Source: Phylloscopus collybita (lineage: Eukaryota; Chordata; Aves; Passeriformes; Phylloscopidae). From it: DNA of 64,000 nucleotides. The stretch is taken from the NCBI GenBank assembly GCA_027886175.1, contig JAJNNQ010000006.1:14847001-14911000 (forward strand), read 5' to 3'. Shown one piece after another: positions 12,962 to 25,153 of this stretch. The stretch's first letter is position 1. Each line of letters opens with the position of its first letter. Position numbers and translations under genes: made by a program. The notes under the pieces are model-generated. The model was not told the DNA's origin. It saw nothing but the letters and a program-made list of their open reading frames with translations, and did not search any database.

Positions 12962-13440
12962 TGCGGTGTGTTGACCTCAGCTGTCTGCAGACACCCACAC
13001 GGGTGCTCCCTCACTTCCCCTTCTCACCAGAAAAAAAAGGAATAAAATAAGATTTAAAAGATTTATGGTGAGATAAAGACAGGGAGATCACTTATTATCA
13101 CTTAGGAAAAAAGAAATTGACCTGATAAAAAATTATTTATTTTTATAGCCAACTAAAATAGATTTGATAGTGAGAAACAAGGACAGAAATTAAAACAGCA
13201 CCTTTCCTCCTCACACACTTTATTCAGGATCAGTTAGAACTTTGTTCTTCACCACTTTGTCTTTTCTTTCCTCCAAGCTAAGAGGAATAAAGGGGATGGG
13301 GAACTGGGAGCTGCAGTCAGTACATAAAGAAGGTTGTAGCCATGTGGATGTTGGTCTCTTCTCCCACATAATGGTTCATACCGGCCAGTCTTTATTCTTC
13401 CTATGTTTCCCCAGTTCCAGTGTGGGTTCTGGAGGGGAAG
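12962..13440 (-). mobile_element. LTR fragment, family A, minus orientation
   Basis: This starts with TGCGGTGTGTTGACC, the reverse complement of the family A LTR 3' terminus. It then follows the known order: a 'gtgctccctcac' block near 13003, 'gagataaagacagggagatcactta' near 13070-13095, 'aaaatagatttgatagtgagaaacaagga' near 13155-13185, and 'ggggaactgggagctgcagtcagt' near 13300-13321. It lacks the distal half of the LTR. A 40-base patch of CR1-type sequence (13332-13371) interrupts it. CR1 ORF2 sequence begins at about 13440. The exact right border is uncertain because both neighbours are decayed. Confidence 0.7.
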
Positions 13441-14892
13441 AAGGCCAGTCTCACTAAACAAAGAGCTTTGGCTTTAACTCAGGAGAAAAAGAGAGTGTAT
13501 CACCATTGGACAAAGGGCAGGCAACTTGGGAGAACTTGAGTTTATGCAGGGATAAACTTGGAAGGTCCAAAGCTCAGCTAGAATTTGCTCTGGCTATTGT
13601 CATAAAAGACATTGAAAAATGTTTTTATAAATACATCAGCAGCAAAAGCATGGCGAAGGAGTGAGTATATTCATCATTTACTGTCTGCTTGGGGAAACAT
13701 AGTGATGAAGGATGAAGAAAAGGCTGAGAAACTTAATGCCTTCTTTGCTTCAGTCTTTAAAAGCAAGACTAGTTGTCGTCAAGGTAACCAGCCTTGTGAG
13801 CTTGAAGAAAGGAACAGGGAACAGAATGACTCTCTTATAATTCAAGGGGACATGCTACACTACTTAGACAAACAAAACTCCATGGGGTCAGATGGGATCC
13901 ACCCAAAACTACTGGGGGAGCTACAAAAGTGATCACCAAGCCACCCTCCATCATTTAACTCCTGGTTAACTGGAGAGTTGACTGGATGTTAGCAAATGTT
14001 AGACCCATCTGCAAGAGTTAGAAGGAGGATTGATCTGACTTATTGGCCTGACCTCAATGCCAGGGAAGGTCATGGAGCAGATCATCTAGAGTGCCATCAC
14101 ATGGCACATACACAGCAATCAGGGGATCAGGTCCAGCCAGCATGAAAGGCTCATCCTGCTTGACCAAACTGATCCTCCTCTATGACAGGTATACCTGCTT
14201 AGTGGCTGAGGGAAAGGTTGTGAATGTTGTCTGCCTGGACTTTAGTAAAGTTTTTGACTCCCTTTTCCAGGAAAAACTTTCTGCACATGGCCTGGACAAG
14301 CAGTCTAGATGTCTGGAAGAGGATCTGGGGGTGCTGTTTGACAGTCACTAGACATGAGACAGCACAGTGTCCAGATGTCCAAAAGGACCAAAGGCATACA
14401 CTGGCCTGTATCACTGTGACCATCAGAGCCAAGGCAGGAACCAGCCTCCTGTAGCTGACACTGGTGAGGCCACACCTTGGATCCTGTGTTCAGTTCTGGG
14501 CCCCACACTGCAAGAAGGACACTGAGATGAGGGGTCTGGAGCACAAGTCCTGTGAGGAGCAGAGGGAGCTAGAGGTGTTTATCCTAGAGAAAAGGAGATT
14601 CAGGGACGATCTTCTTGCTCTCTACAGCTCCCTGAAAGGAGGTTGTAGCCACGTGGATATTGGTCTCTTCTCCCACATAACCAGTGCCAGGATCAGAGGA
14701 AATGGCCTTAAGTTGCATCCAGGCAGGTTTAGATTGCATAGTAGGAAAAATTTCTTCAGGAAAAGGAAGCTATTTTTCTTCATTGGAATAAGGGCATAGC
14801 CAGGCCTTCCAGGACTGGTGGAATCACTATGCCTGGAAGTGTTCAAAAAGGTGTGCGGATATGGTTTAGTGGTCAAAAAGACATTACTGGTG
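13440..14892 (+). mobile_element. CR1 LINE, plus strand, ORF2 remnant with internal deletion
   Basis: This is the longest CR1 piece in the window. In order: a linker region translating to 'KKRVYHHWTKGRQLG' near 13480-13535; 'AEKLNAFFASVF' near 13725-13760; 'MGSDGIHPKLLGELQK' at 13883-13930; 'VTGVPGKVMEQII'-like sequence around 14050-14085; 'SSCLTKLILLYDRY' around 14150-14190; and reverse-transcriptase motif A as 'VCLDFSKVFD' at 14228-14258. Directly after 'AHGLD' (about 14284) the sequence jumps to 'LEEDLGVLFDSH', so more than 100 codons, including the catalytic aspartate pair of motif C, are missing. The 3' region (14460-14892) follows the CR1 order. Stops and frameshifts confirm that it is dead. 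Its last about 65 bases were displaced to 15688-15753 by an LTR insertion. Confidence 0.88.
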
Positions 14893-15687
14893 TCTTGGTT
14901 TGAAAGACAGGTATCTGCTAAGGAGGGGCAGAGTCTCCCTAGGAAAATGGAGAATTCAAATCCCCTCCCTCCAAATTATTATAATTTAGAAGATTAAAGG
15001 GGGCTTTCAGGCAGAGGTATGGACATAGGAATAACAGTTCTTTACTAGTATGTATAACAAGGCAAACAAACAACCACAACTACAGCATTAATAATTATAA
15101 AAAAAATAAACAGAACCAGGAAACCTCCAGGGGCTTTGTTTGACAAAGTCTGGGGCAGTCTGATCTCTGAGAGCACCAGGCTGGAAGGGTGGAAAATCCC
15201 AGGCCGGTGGATGGGATCAGCAGCTCAGGCGGTGGCAGCTGGAACAGCGGGGATGTCCTGGCAGGGCCGGGCCGTGCGGGGCCACAGAGCAGCAAAAGCC
15301 TCCAAGCGGCGCCGAAGGAAGCGGCAGCAGCGGGACAGGGCCGGCCCAGCCCCAGCAGGGCAGGGGGAGGCAGCTCAGAGCTCCGGGCACACGAGCAGAT
15401 GGTGCTGGATTCTCTCAGGAGCGGACCGGTGGGACAATGAACTCCTCCCGCAGCAAGCAGCAGCCTCCTGTCCTCTCTGCTCTCTAGCCGAGAGCAAGAG
15501 AGAGCAGCTGCCCCCATACCCATCCTTCACCTGCCCCAAAACCCATGTTATATCCCTCTCCCAGCTTCTGGCCACCTCTTTGCTCTGGTCTAGCACCCAG
15601 TAGTTAGTCTCCTAGCAACTTATGGGGGGAAAATTCTCAACTTAAAAAAAAAAAAAAAAAAAGGAACAAACCTAACACCCAACAGCT
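14893..15687. mobile_element. LTR, family C, nearly complete, inserted in the CR1 3' end
   Basis: An insertion of about 0.79 kb with LTR-like ends: it begins TGTCTTGGTTTGAAAG at 14899 and ends CCCAACA at 15685 (TG...CA). It interrupts CR1, because the sequence immediately after it (ggttaatggtgggactcaatgatc...) continues the CR1 3' end broken at about 14892. CTGG occurs on both sides and could be a target-site duplication. The middle (15136-15540) is GC- and CpG-rich. An A19 run sits at 15644-15662. The family resembles songbird endogenous-retrovirus LTRs that I recall. Its transcriptional sense is not certain, so no strand is given. The open frames inside (15095-15523 minus, 15136-15603 plus) are by-products of GC-rich composition, not known viral genes. 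A partial second copy lies at 63661-63786. Confidence 0.78.
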
Positions 15688-15753
15688 GGGTTAATGGTGG
15701 GACTCAATGATCTTCTTTGAGGTCTTTTCCAACCTAAATGATCCTATAACTCT
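15688..15753 (+). mobile_element. CR1 LINE 3' terminus (displaced end of the element at 13440)
   Basis: Reads as the last part of CR1: 'ggttaatggtgggactcaa' then 'gatcttctttgaggtctttt' then 'ccaacctaaatgatcctataactct'. It ends in a degenerate copy of the CR1 terminal ATTCTATG-type repeat. It shares orientation and collinear order with the CR1 fragment ending at about 14892, so the two are one element split by the LTR. Confidence 0.88.
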
Positions 15754-17995
15754 GTATAGTATGTGGATTTCACTCTTATGTGCAGGTTCTAAATATTTCT
15801 CATGGATTCGAAGTTTACTTCATAGATCTCTCCACTCTTATCAAATGCTACCTCACTTCAGGAACCAGATGAAGGTGGAATCCTAAATTCATCACTGAAA
15901 GTTATGACTGTTTCTTGAATCTCAGTTTTTGGATCCCTTGGTATACAAATAATAAAGTGATGGACATTTCAGAAATCCTAGCTGACAGACCGACAGTGAC
16001 TTGGGAAATAAAATTTTCAGTTTGCACTGCTTCGAATATATCAAGTAATCAGCTTATTCCTTCCAAAGAAAACCAAAGTAATCACATACACAAGTGATTT
16101 ATTCACTGGACCAAAGACTTGATGTTGCTTTCAACAGCAACAGTTTTACAAAGCAATTCTGAATTTGCAACTTAGTTTGATTTGCTTCAACCTGAGAGGA
16201 CTGTAAATCCCTAGATTTTTCTATAGAATATGCAATTTTATTAAGTATTCTCTGAATATCACAGAATAAGATAAGATGTATACAGATTTAGTTTTTTTTA
16301 TCTGCCATAGATATTCCGTGTGAAGTGTATTAAATGTTTGTTTCAACACAGTAAGTATCTTTCTAAGGGCTAAAGCAAAACTCCATCTGTCATTGCCTCT
16401 TTTGACATTAAGAGTTTATTGAGACACTTCCTAAGGGCTTTTCTATACAGATACATCCAGACACCTTTATGCAGTATTTCTAGATGATTAAGGAACCAAT
16501 TCTCTATGAATTTGTGACTACTTTGTCCTTCTCTCTGTGTTTCCAGTGTTCAGGCTGCCTTTTATGCTACTATCTACTCTTTGACAGATGATGCAAATTA
16601 ACTTGCAAAACAAGTTATTTACCCCAAAATGACAGCCCAATTATAACTCCAAAAGTTGAGACTCATGAAAGACACGTAGCTCTGGATGTGAATGTGTTTT
16701 ATCCATAATGCTTTCCTTTTTTTTTTCTATGAACAACTTTAATTTAAAGTCTACATTTTCTGCAAGTATCAGCTATAACTTTCTCATCTGAAAAATAGCT
16801 GACAAATTAGCAGTTAAAGTGTCATATACTTCAGAGAACACATGGCAGTTATTAAAATTCATAAGAACTTCACAGTGGTCACAGATCATGTGTCTTTCAT
16901 CTATGCAGTGCTCTGCACAATTTTCATCAGACATTAAGAGAAGAGTTTTTTCATTCCTCTCCACTCAGAGCATATGCTTTCTACCTGACTTCTCAAAAGT
17001 GATCCTGTATAGGCTGCTGTGACTCATTGTAAAGCTCAGTGGGGACATGAGGCAAAAATTGAACTTGTAGCATGCTCTGAGTCCTTAATGAACTAGCAGG
17101 AGCAGACTGTGTGCTTATCAAAGTGTGATGTTTTCTCTTCCTGGCTTAATCAATTTGTGTGTTAATGTTCCTTGCTGACCTGCCAACCTAGCATCTGTCT
17201 GGTACATCACCTTCCATTGCAATAATCTAATCTATAAGTACAGAAGTATAAAAGGCCATTGAAAACCTGACACAAAGGGAATTTATATTAGATTTTTATA
17301 CAATGCCAAAGTAAAATAGGTGTAGTTGAGAGACCAGGCTACAAAATACTTCATCAGTAAAAAACTTCTGTTTTCTGTGGTATTATACTACAGTTGATAC
17401 CTGCTTTAGTGTTTATAAATCTGCTGATGCTAGGTCTGGTGTCATGTGTGTAACAGATCAATCATTTTTTAGTTTCACAGATCTTTTTCTTACATCATGT
17501 AACTATCTCCAGGAGGAATACTTTATTGCTAGTTTCATCTATGTAAAGGAAAATTTTGATGCAGGGGCTTTATTACTGAAAATATTAAATTCTCTTTTGA
17601 AATCAGTAGAAAAAGGTGATACCTCTTTTTTATTTCTTTTAGAAATTTGTTTTTGTTGTTTGAAGCATAATGAAGCTCTCATTCTTTTTGTTTATCTGGA
17701 CATATTTGGCCGAGTGTATTGCATGAACAAGAATATCAACACTTCAAAATCACCAGCAACTCTCCAAAAAAGGATGTTTTCTACTGATTTCTGCAGTCTG
17801 AATTAGTAATATTCTTTTTATGCATGGTTTCATTTTTTTTGTGAGATTTTCCCTAACATATTCCTACATTATTATCAACTTCAAAATGAATTGAATTGAC
17901 AAGAATACATATTGTTCATTTACAAACATTGAAGAGATATACTTACAGAATTATTTCTTCCTGCTTTTGCCTTGCCTTGTATCCTTGTATGTTTG
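15754..17995. other. Unique AT-rich non-coding DNA
   Basis: No exon or nameable transposon was seen. The plus-strand frame at 17444-17806 (120 codons) lacks any recognisable domain and is rich in F, L, I and S. The interval at about 17090-17240 is more balanced in composition and contains TTAATCAATT-like and CTTATCA-like motifs. This might mark a regulatory element, but nothing in the sequence proves it. Confidence 0.45.
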
Positions 17996-18134
17996 CCTTC
18001 CTTCCTTCCTTCCTTCCTTCCTTCCTTCCTTCCTTCCTTCCTTCCTTCCTTCCTTCCTTCCTTCCTTCCTTCCTTCCTTCCTTCCTTCCTTCCTTCCTTC
18101 CTTCCTTCCTTCCTTCCTTCCTTCCTTCCTTCCC
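17996..18134. repeat. (TTCC)n microsatellite, about 139 bp
   Basis: An almost perfect run of about 34 CTTC/TTCC units, all pyrimidine on the plus strand. All open frames across it encode only repeating SFLP or KEGR peptides and are artefacts. Mirror-symmetric polypyrimidine tracts of this length can form triplex (H-DNA) structures and vary in length between individuals. Confidence 0.98.
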
Positions 18135-21100
18135 ATTTTAGTTTCCACCTATTAATGGTCTTTAGTGGCATTACAATATTTTTCCCCATAGAAGATTTTG
18201 GAAAATCTTATATTTAGGTATGCGAACACTGGTTTCCTCTTCACTTTTTTTTTTTTAACAAAGTCCATTTGCCATCATTCTTAATTGATATTTAATTTGC
18301 CTGTTAGCATCTCATTTCCTTCTATTGTGTTTATACTTTTAATTGCTGTCTTCACTTTAGAATTGACACAGGACTGAATTTTAGGGAAATTAGCATATTT
18401 ATGTGCTCTATTTTCTATTAAAATTAAAAGAGAAAAAGATAAGGCCTGTAGAAAGAGGGCTCACAGCCTTCTTTCAGATATAATTTTAATTTTCACATGC
18501 ATTTGTGAATCAACTTGTGAAAACAATTTTTGGATGAATTAATAAAGAAATTTCAGAAAAATGTAACCAACAACACATTGAAGTGCCCTGTTGCATATCG
18601 TGGCATAAAAAAGTGACTTTGTGTTTTTGCTTTATCTACTAAAAAATAAACTAGCAGGAAAATCAGTCAGTTATCAGAAAGGAGCTCTCTCTTTTCTCCC
18701 TATGTTTGTATTTTTTTTTCTAAATATGCATGCTAATTAAAAAAAAAAATATAAGGGGTGTACTCTGCAGGACTTCACAATTAAATCCAGTGAATTTATG
18801 CTAAATACATAATGTCTACCAGCTGTACTCTGAACCCTTACTGGACTTTTATTAAGGAGCAATTAAGGAAAGATTAGAGGGAATAAAATGTGAGAGATGT
18901 TGTGGCTAAAATATTTGACCCTCTTCCATAGAAATGCAAATGCTAGCTGAGGACAAAAAGTTACTGAGCAACCTTGGGAGAAGGATTTATTGTTATCTAA
19001 AGATAAAGACTTAAAGGAATCCCACAGCAATTATTTTTTAAGTAAAATGAAATGCTGAATTTTCAAAGAGGTCAATACAGATAAAACCCCACACTAGTTG
19101 TGCATAATTTTACTGATGTTGACAGTCAATATCAAAGGAAATGTTCCTATTAGTAGAATATTTACATTTTATATCTATGAGTATATCATTCAGACAGCTG
19201 AAGTGTCCTCTTTCTGAATATATTTTTAGCTGCAAGTCTTAAATATATAATCCATAAAATATTTATAGATTAGACATTTCATTTTTTAAAGAAATAGTTG
19301 CAAAATTATACTCCTCCTAGCAACAGTAAACTGCTCCATGTTTTAATACTAACCATACATTTAACAAAATAAGCAAAATAACATCACAGAGAGAAAATTT
19401 ATTTATCATCTACCACATCTCACAAAAAAACTGATATCAGAAGAGGCATCTGTAAAGCATCTAGACCAAAATCCTACTTGGACCATGGATAAGTTTGAAT
19501 TACACAGGGTTGCTTAAAGCCATGCCTAGCTTAATTCTGAAAATCCCTAGGTAAACTTTCCTTAATATTTATTTATTCTTTTATTTTACTTACATGTGTA
19601 TCACAATTTCAATTGTTACAACTATGACCATTGTTTCTGCTCCTTTTGCTGTGCTTCTCCAAGAAGAACTGGCTTCGTATCTTTCTGAAATGAACACCTG
19701 CAGTGAGATCTGGTTTTTTTCTCAGTCTGTCTCCGTATGTGTGGTGCTTGAGACAAACACCTCTCACCTTACTTTCTCAGTACTTATGGTATTCCTTCTT
19801 GTTTTCTTCTCCATGATTTATTTCTCACTTCTTTTGGTTTTCTATTTCTTTGCTTATCCATGAGCTAACTTAATGTCATCACCTAGTCCTCCAAAGCATA
19901 AAGTAAAACCTCACAATAATTTAAAAAAACCCTGCACAGACAAGTTTATGGCAAATTGTTCATCTATTAAATCAGTTTCAGGTTCAAAGTACCATATATG
20001 TCTATGCACTAACTAGAGAACAGAAAACATGCTGTTGTTGCCTGAACTAAGGCAAGACAGGGGAGGTAAGAGCTACCTGTTTCAGAGTAGGAATTCAGGC
20101 AAAACAAGCCATTCAAAGAGAAAAAAACAACAAATAAATAGGAGGACAGACTTTGCAGGTCAATTACCTTTATTGAGGGGAAGTGTCTAAGCTAAGATTT
20201 CCTCGTTCTCATATTTATTCACATATAAAATGTACTATCATAGAAGAAAAGATGAGTTATATGATTCATTTGGTAAGCATCTTGACATGAAGAAGATGTC
20301 AAGAACAATAGAACAGTAGAAAATAGAGCAGTAGAAACTACACTTTAGACTCAATCTAAATGATGCTCAGGCAGCCTCTCACAGAGATTGAGATATTCTA
20401 AAAGTCTGTGTTGCTGGTATTTACCTCTGGAATATTTCCTAATCATGAAGAACAGTGAATGATTCTTGCTTCTAAAAATCAACCTAAAAACTTTTTTAAA
20501 ATATAATCTCCTGTGCATGAAATTAGCGGTATGTTAACAGATAGAGGAGTTGGAAGTATAGTACATGAATTTTATTTTGGCAGCTTTTTTAATTTATTGC
20601 AAGTAGTATTCATCTTAACTCATGTAACTCCTTGTTAGGAATGCAGTTTGTGGGTGACATTAATAACGCAAATAGACAAACCAGTCTTTGATATGCAGGC
20701 ATTCAGACTTCTTGCTTCACTGCACCCAGTTCAATAAGAATATTATTCACAAAGAAGTTTTGAGCAATTTTCTATTTTAAAGCACAAAAATTAGACATCT
20801 TTCAACTGTGTAGTAACTATCCATTAGTCTTTACACTTTCTTAAATTGTGACAAATTTAAATAGTGACATTCTTTACTGTTGGAAAAACTATAAAACTGA
20901 TAATAAAAACAACAATATTTTAATAGCAAATATTTGCATCTATCATTAAATAATTCAATAATTCCTGTTCTTAAGGTACTTTCCTATATTTTGAATGGTA
21001 GGTATCTGCAAAACGAAGAAAATATCTGCTTAGTTTAAAATAAAAATAAAATTAACTTTATTTCGGGTTTCTAAATCAAAGAATGTTTTTCATTTGCCCC

Positions 21101-21401
21101 TTTTTAAAGTTTTCTGTGGATCTCAATATTATTTTGCTGACATCACCAAGGTGAACAGTGATTTAAGAAACATAAACGTTGAAAATGTTGTTCATATTTA
21201 CCTAATTTTTCATGATTATCTGAACAAGTCTTGACTATCTTGTTTTTCTTCTTTAAATTGCTGCTGAAGTTGGTAAAATTATAACTGTGAGATGACTTTT
21301 AGAATAAAACACAATTCAGAGTGAAATTCATCCGTCTTTCTTACAGCCACATTTTTTTCTTTCCTTACTAACACATCCTGTCCACATGTGAAGAAGAGAT
21401 T
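18135..21401. other. Unique AT-rich non-coding DNA
   Basis: I see no gene, RNA gene or recognised repeat family. The open frame at 19594-19863 (plus, 89 codons) is hydrophobic but has no family resemblance and no exon-like borders. The region is very AT-rich, with many short A/T runs. Confidence 0.5.
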
Positions 21402-21445
21402 AAAAAAAAAAAACCACCAAAAAAAAAAAAAAAAAAAAAAAAAAA
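21402..21445. repeat. Poly-A tract (A12, then A27) with a CCACC interruption
   Basis: Two A runs (21402-21413 and 21419-21445) separated by a short CCACC-containing spacer. This could be the remnant tail of a retrocopy, but the sequence upstream (21200-21400) matches no gene or element I recognise. Confidence 0.85.
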
Positions 21446-24400
21446 GACAATTGATTAAATCAAATATGACTAAAATCAAAGAAACAGTCTTCATATTAGA
21501 GACATGTAGACTAACACCCTATACATATGATTTACCCATATTTTATTTTGAAGACAAAGTAGCACAGAAATGTCTCCAGTGAGAGAGAAGACATCAGCTT
21601 TCCTTGGTATCCTTTTAGGTATCAGGCAAGAGGCTGACACATGAAAATTATCTGCTGGTTTTTGTAACCACCATATTTCTGTACAATATACACATTTCTA
21701 GAAAAGCTGGTCTCCTTGTGATCCTATTTTAAAAAAAATAGGTATAGTATCTGGGTAATTTCTTCCTCACAGATTACACTACAATCTTGATATTATCGGG
21801 TTTTCTCCTCTTGTAAAGTATTCACAGACATACTGGTTCTATCTGCATGAGATGTCATAGTCAGTATTTTCACCAAATTACAGATGATTCCTCTGTTCTT
21901 ATAGTCTAAGTTCTTTTTCTTAGAAAAGATTTTTTTATAAAATCACATTATTCTATTAAAAAAAAAGTCCTCAAAAAAGAAGTAATTTATTTATTTTTAA
22001 GGATTTTTTTTACCCGCAAAAAATATAATTTAAAAGGGAAGCAAAAAACTCCTAACCTTATAAGGAAATAATCTTAAAGGTCTTACTGCATATTTTTCAT
22101 TACTTTAAGGGACAGAAAATGGGTTAAAGCACATGAGAACAAGAAACTGACCTTTTATAGCAACAGACAAATAGAATTTTATCTCTGCAGAGAATGTTCT
22201 CCGTTAATCTTATTTTCAATTCTGGCTTAATCAGGGAGTGTATCAGTTGTTTCTACAATGAAAAGATACCAGCTTTCCACATCACAATCACATCATGACC
22301 TAGTTCCATCTCATGGAACCATCCCTTAGATGTGCAGGATCCTATATTTTGTTATGAAATATTCTCAGTTCAGAAGGCTGAATTTAAAAGAGGTTAAGAC
22401 AAGAAATACAAATGAGGTGCAAGCCTAACAAATTTTCAGAATACTGTTTTTCTGTGACTAGACAGATAAAAGATTGCTTACCCATAATGTCGTACGGAGA
22501 GTATACAACCCTACCTTCACTCATGAACCAAACAGGGCTCCAGTTATCTCTTAAACTCTTAATGCAATTCTGTAGGGCAAGGCTAAGATCTTGTTCCGTT
22601 TTCCATACCAGCAATACAATTTTCTAGTTTCCCTTTTAGGTTGTTTGTTTGTTTGTTTGTTTATATATATATAGCCATTTATATATAAGCAAAGGAGAAG
22701 GACAGGTTTAGATTTTCAAATACTGTGTGACTACTGAGAATTTGGAAAGTGTTGTAAAAGGCAGTTCAAAACAATAAACCTTTGATATTGCTAAATCAAT
22801 GCTGTGTTTTATTCACCTTCAGCGTTTTTAGAGGCTTCCACTCACACAACTCCTCCCCTCCCAAAACAATGGCATTAGAGAAACAGTCAATATTTAGAGA
22901 CCATAGGATGACTGCCTTCAATGTTTGTGAATGAGGTCTTCTGGAAAAAGATACCTCAGAATGAAGCTATTTAATTGAAGCTGCATCTGAATCTGAGCTA
23001 CTGAGAAAAAATGCTATGTGTGCAAAGTTTATGTATTTTTAATAGACTGATCATTAAAATTTCAAACCTGTTTCATTATTGTACTGCATGAGTATTGTAT
23101 CTAAAAAATGCTGAGTCTTGCCTAATTGATGATTGTCCAGTAATTGGACCAGATAAGCCTAGTTTCCTTGGCTTTTGTTATTTGCCTTGCACCTGAAAGG
23201 GAAAAAGTTATTTACATGACTGAAACTAAAGCCCTTGCAAGAATCTTCCTCTTTCCATTAACTATGTGGGATTTTACTGTAAGCATTTTTCTTTATATCC
23301 ATTTAGAAGACTAAATGTGTTCTATTGGAAACCATATCAATATATTTCCCCCAAATGGATGCAGCTGTGCCAAAGAGCAGATAATGTCATTCCCAGTTGC
23401 AGACTGCTTACAGGTTCAATGGCATCTTGGAGGTGGGATGGGGGTAAAATTTATTTTGAAGATTCTGACTTCATCGCTTTTCATCTGTCTAAACCTGGGT
23501 CTATTTCCAAAATAATTTTTTTCTTTATATGGCAATTGCATATATTTCTATTCTAACAATAGAACAAAACTTAATTCTGGTTTGTTTTTTTAACATTAAG
23601 TATAAGCATAAGCAAATTGCACCCAGGAATTTCTGCTTCATTGTGATTAAAACTAATTTGAACTGTTACAAATAAGTGTTTTCAGTACATGGGCATCTGT
23701 ATCTCTCTTACTTTATCTGGGTTTTGTTTGAAGCCTTTGCCACAGCATCTACCACAATGAAATCTATAATCTCATTCAAGACATCTATTAATGGTCGCTA
23801 TAGTCTCATAAGAGATGTTAGAGATTAACATTTTAACTTAGTAAGAAAGTCTTTAAGTGCCTGTACATTGCTTAAAGCACTATAGCCAGGATTCCATATT
23901 CTGAGTCACTGTAATAGAAGGAATAAGCAATAATCTGTTCAGGTCCCAAAGGCCTGACATACAGTTTTAACTGCTTCTGCACTTCATAACCCTGGTTATC
24001 TCCAGAAGTGACAATATCCAAATTTTCTCCTGGTGTTAGCAACCTGAGCAGAAAAGCATATCATAACTATCACAGAGCCTGCTTTCTCCACACTGTGGCT
24101 GTTTTCTTGTATAACCAGGAAATCTGGATAATTCATAAGATGTTTATATAAGCACTGAAGTTTTAAAGCCTTATGGTAGTTAGAGTACGAAAATCTTTGA
24201 AGTTCAGCCATGACTGTTGGGGCTTACATAAGTCCATAGTCTGTCAACTGCTTGTGTTAATAAAGTCAAGTCATTATTTACACTTCCTGTATGAGGGGTT
24301 TCCAATTATTGCACAGTGCATTTTCTGCATTAATGACATTGACTTTGAAAGCTGACTATTCAGCTAGGGGCTCAGGGCTGGGGGAGGGGGATTCATCTGT

Positions 24401-25153
24401 GATAATAGAAATCCGACTGACTGGATTTAACCTACAGCAGACGGATTTATACATACCTATCTTCACATTTTTCGTGTCTAATTTCTTTTGAAGTGTCTAA
24501 TACATACCTGAAGTGACTTCGGCACTAGGGGTAGGGAACCTGATTGGGTTGAGTACTTTGATCCTAGATGTAGGTATCAACCGATCAAACTGACAACTAT
24601 TCAATAAATATTTCTTCAGTTTACTTAAAATATTGAACAATATTTCAAAGCCATGTTTGAGAATATGAACCCTAAGTTTTGTCTTCTATTGCCTTTAAAA
24701 CTTTTCAGAAATGTCTAAACTTCAGAGTAATAATTGTGGGATACAGCTGCCCCAACTTGTTAATGAAGTCTACTGATTGCCTAAAAGAGAGGGGCAATAA
24801 GGGTGCAAAACTATTTCCAAACAAGGAAATGCCTTTAACTGCTTTCTTTTAGACTCACCCTGTCCCAGGAAATTGCAGATATTGGGTGTAAGAGAAATTT
24901 TCTCTTTATCATTATGTATTATATTGGAACTGAACCTCTTTAGCTAGAATATAATAAATATGTGCTAGCTGTATGATTAAAAATAGTAATATTTTTATTA
25001 CAACAAGGGAACTGAAAAGTAGAAACAGTTCACTTTAGAGGATAGAGAACTCGTAAACAAGAAAGTTATTTGTTAACTCACTCAAGATCTTTGATAATAG
25101 TTGTGTAGATTGTGATTTGGATTGCACACAATGTCCACTGGAAACAGTAATTC
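21446..25153. other. Unique AT-rich non-coding DNA
   Basis: No gene or nameable transposon was seen. It contains a (TTGT)n-(AT)n simple repeat at 22641-22673. The opposing frames at 22384-22614 and 22412-22627 lie on both strands of the same DNA with no domain, as expected of chance. The interval at about 23080-23220 has homeobox- and GATA-like motifs (TAATTG, AGATAAG) and a more even composition. Confidence 0.45.
22641..22673. repeat. (TTGT)n followed by (AT)n simple repeat
   Basis: About five GTTT/TTGT units run into about six TA dinucleotides. A plain microsatellite. Confidence 0.9.

Noticed and set aside
15095..15603. Overlapping 142- and 155-codon frames on opposite strands
   Set aside because: They lie wholly inside the GC-rich LTR C, where stop codons are rare by composition. 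They resemble no retroviral or host protein.
17896..18217. Five overlapping open frames on both strands around 18 kb
   Set aside because: They consist of SFLP- or KEGR-type repeats created by the (TTCC)n microsatellite, with no non-repeat domain.
21402..21445. Poly-A tract considered as the tail of a processed pseudogene
   Set aside because: The preceding 200-300 bases match no gene or element I recognise, and no target duplication is evident.
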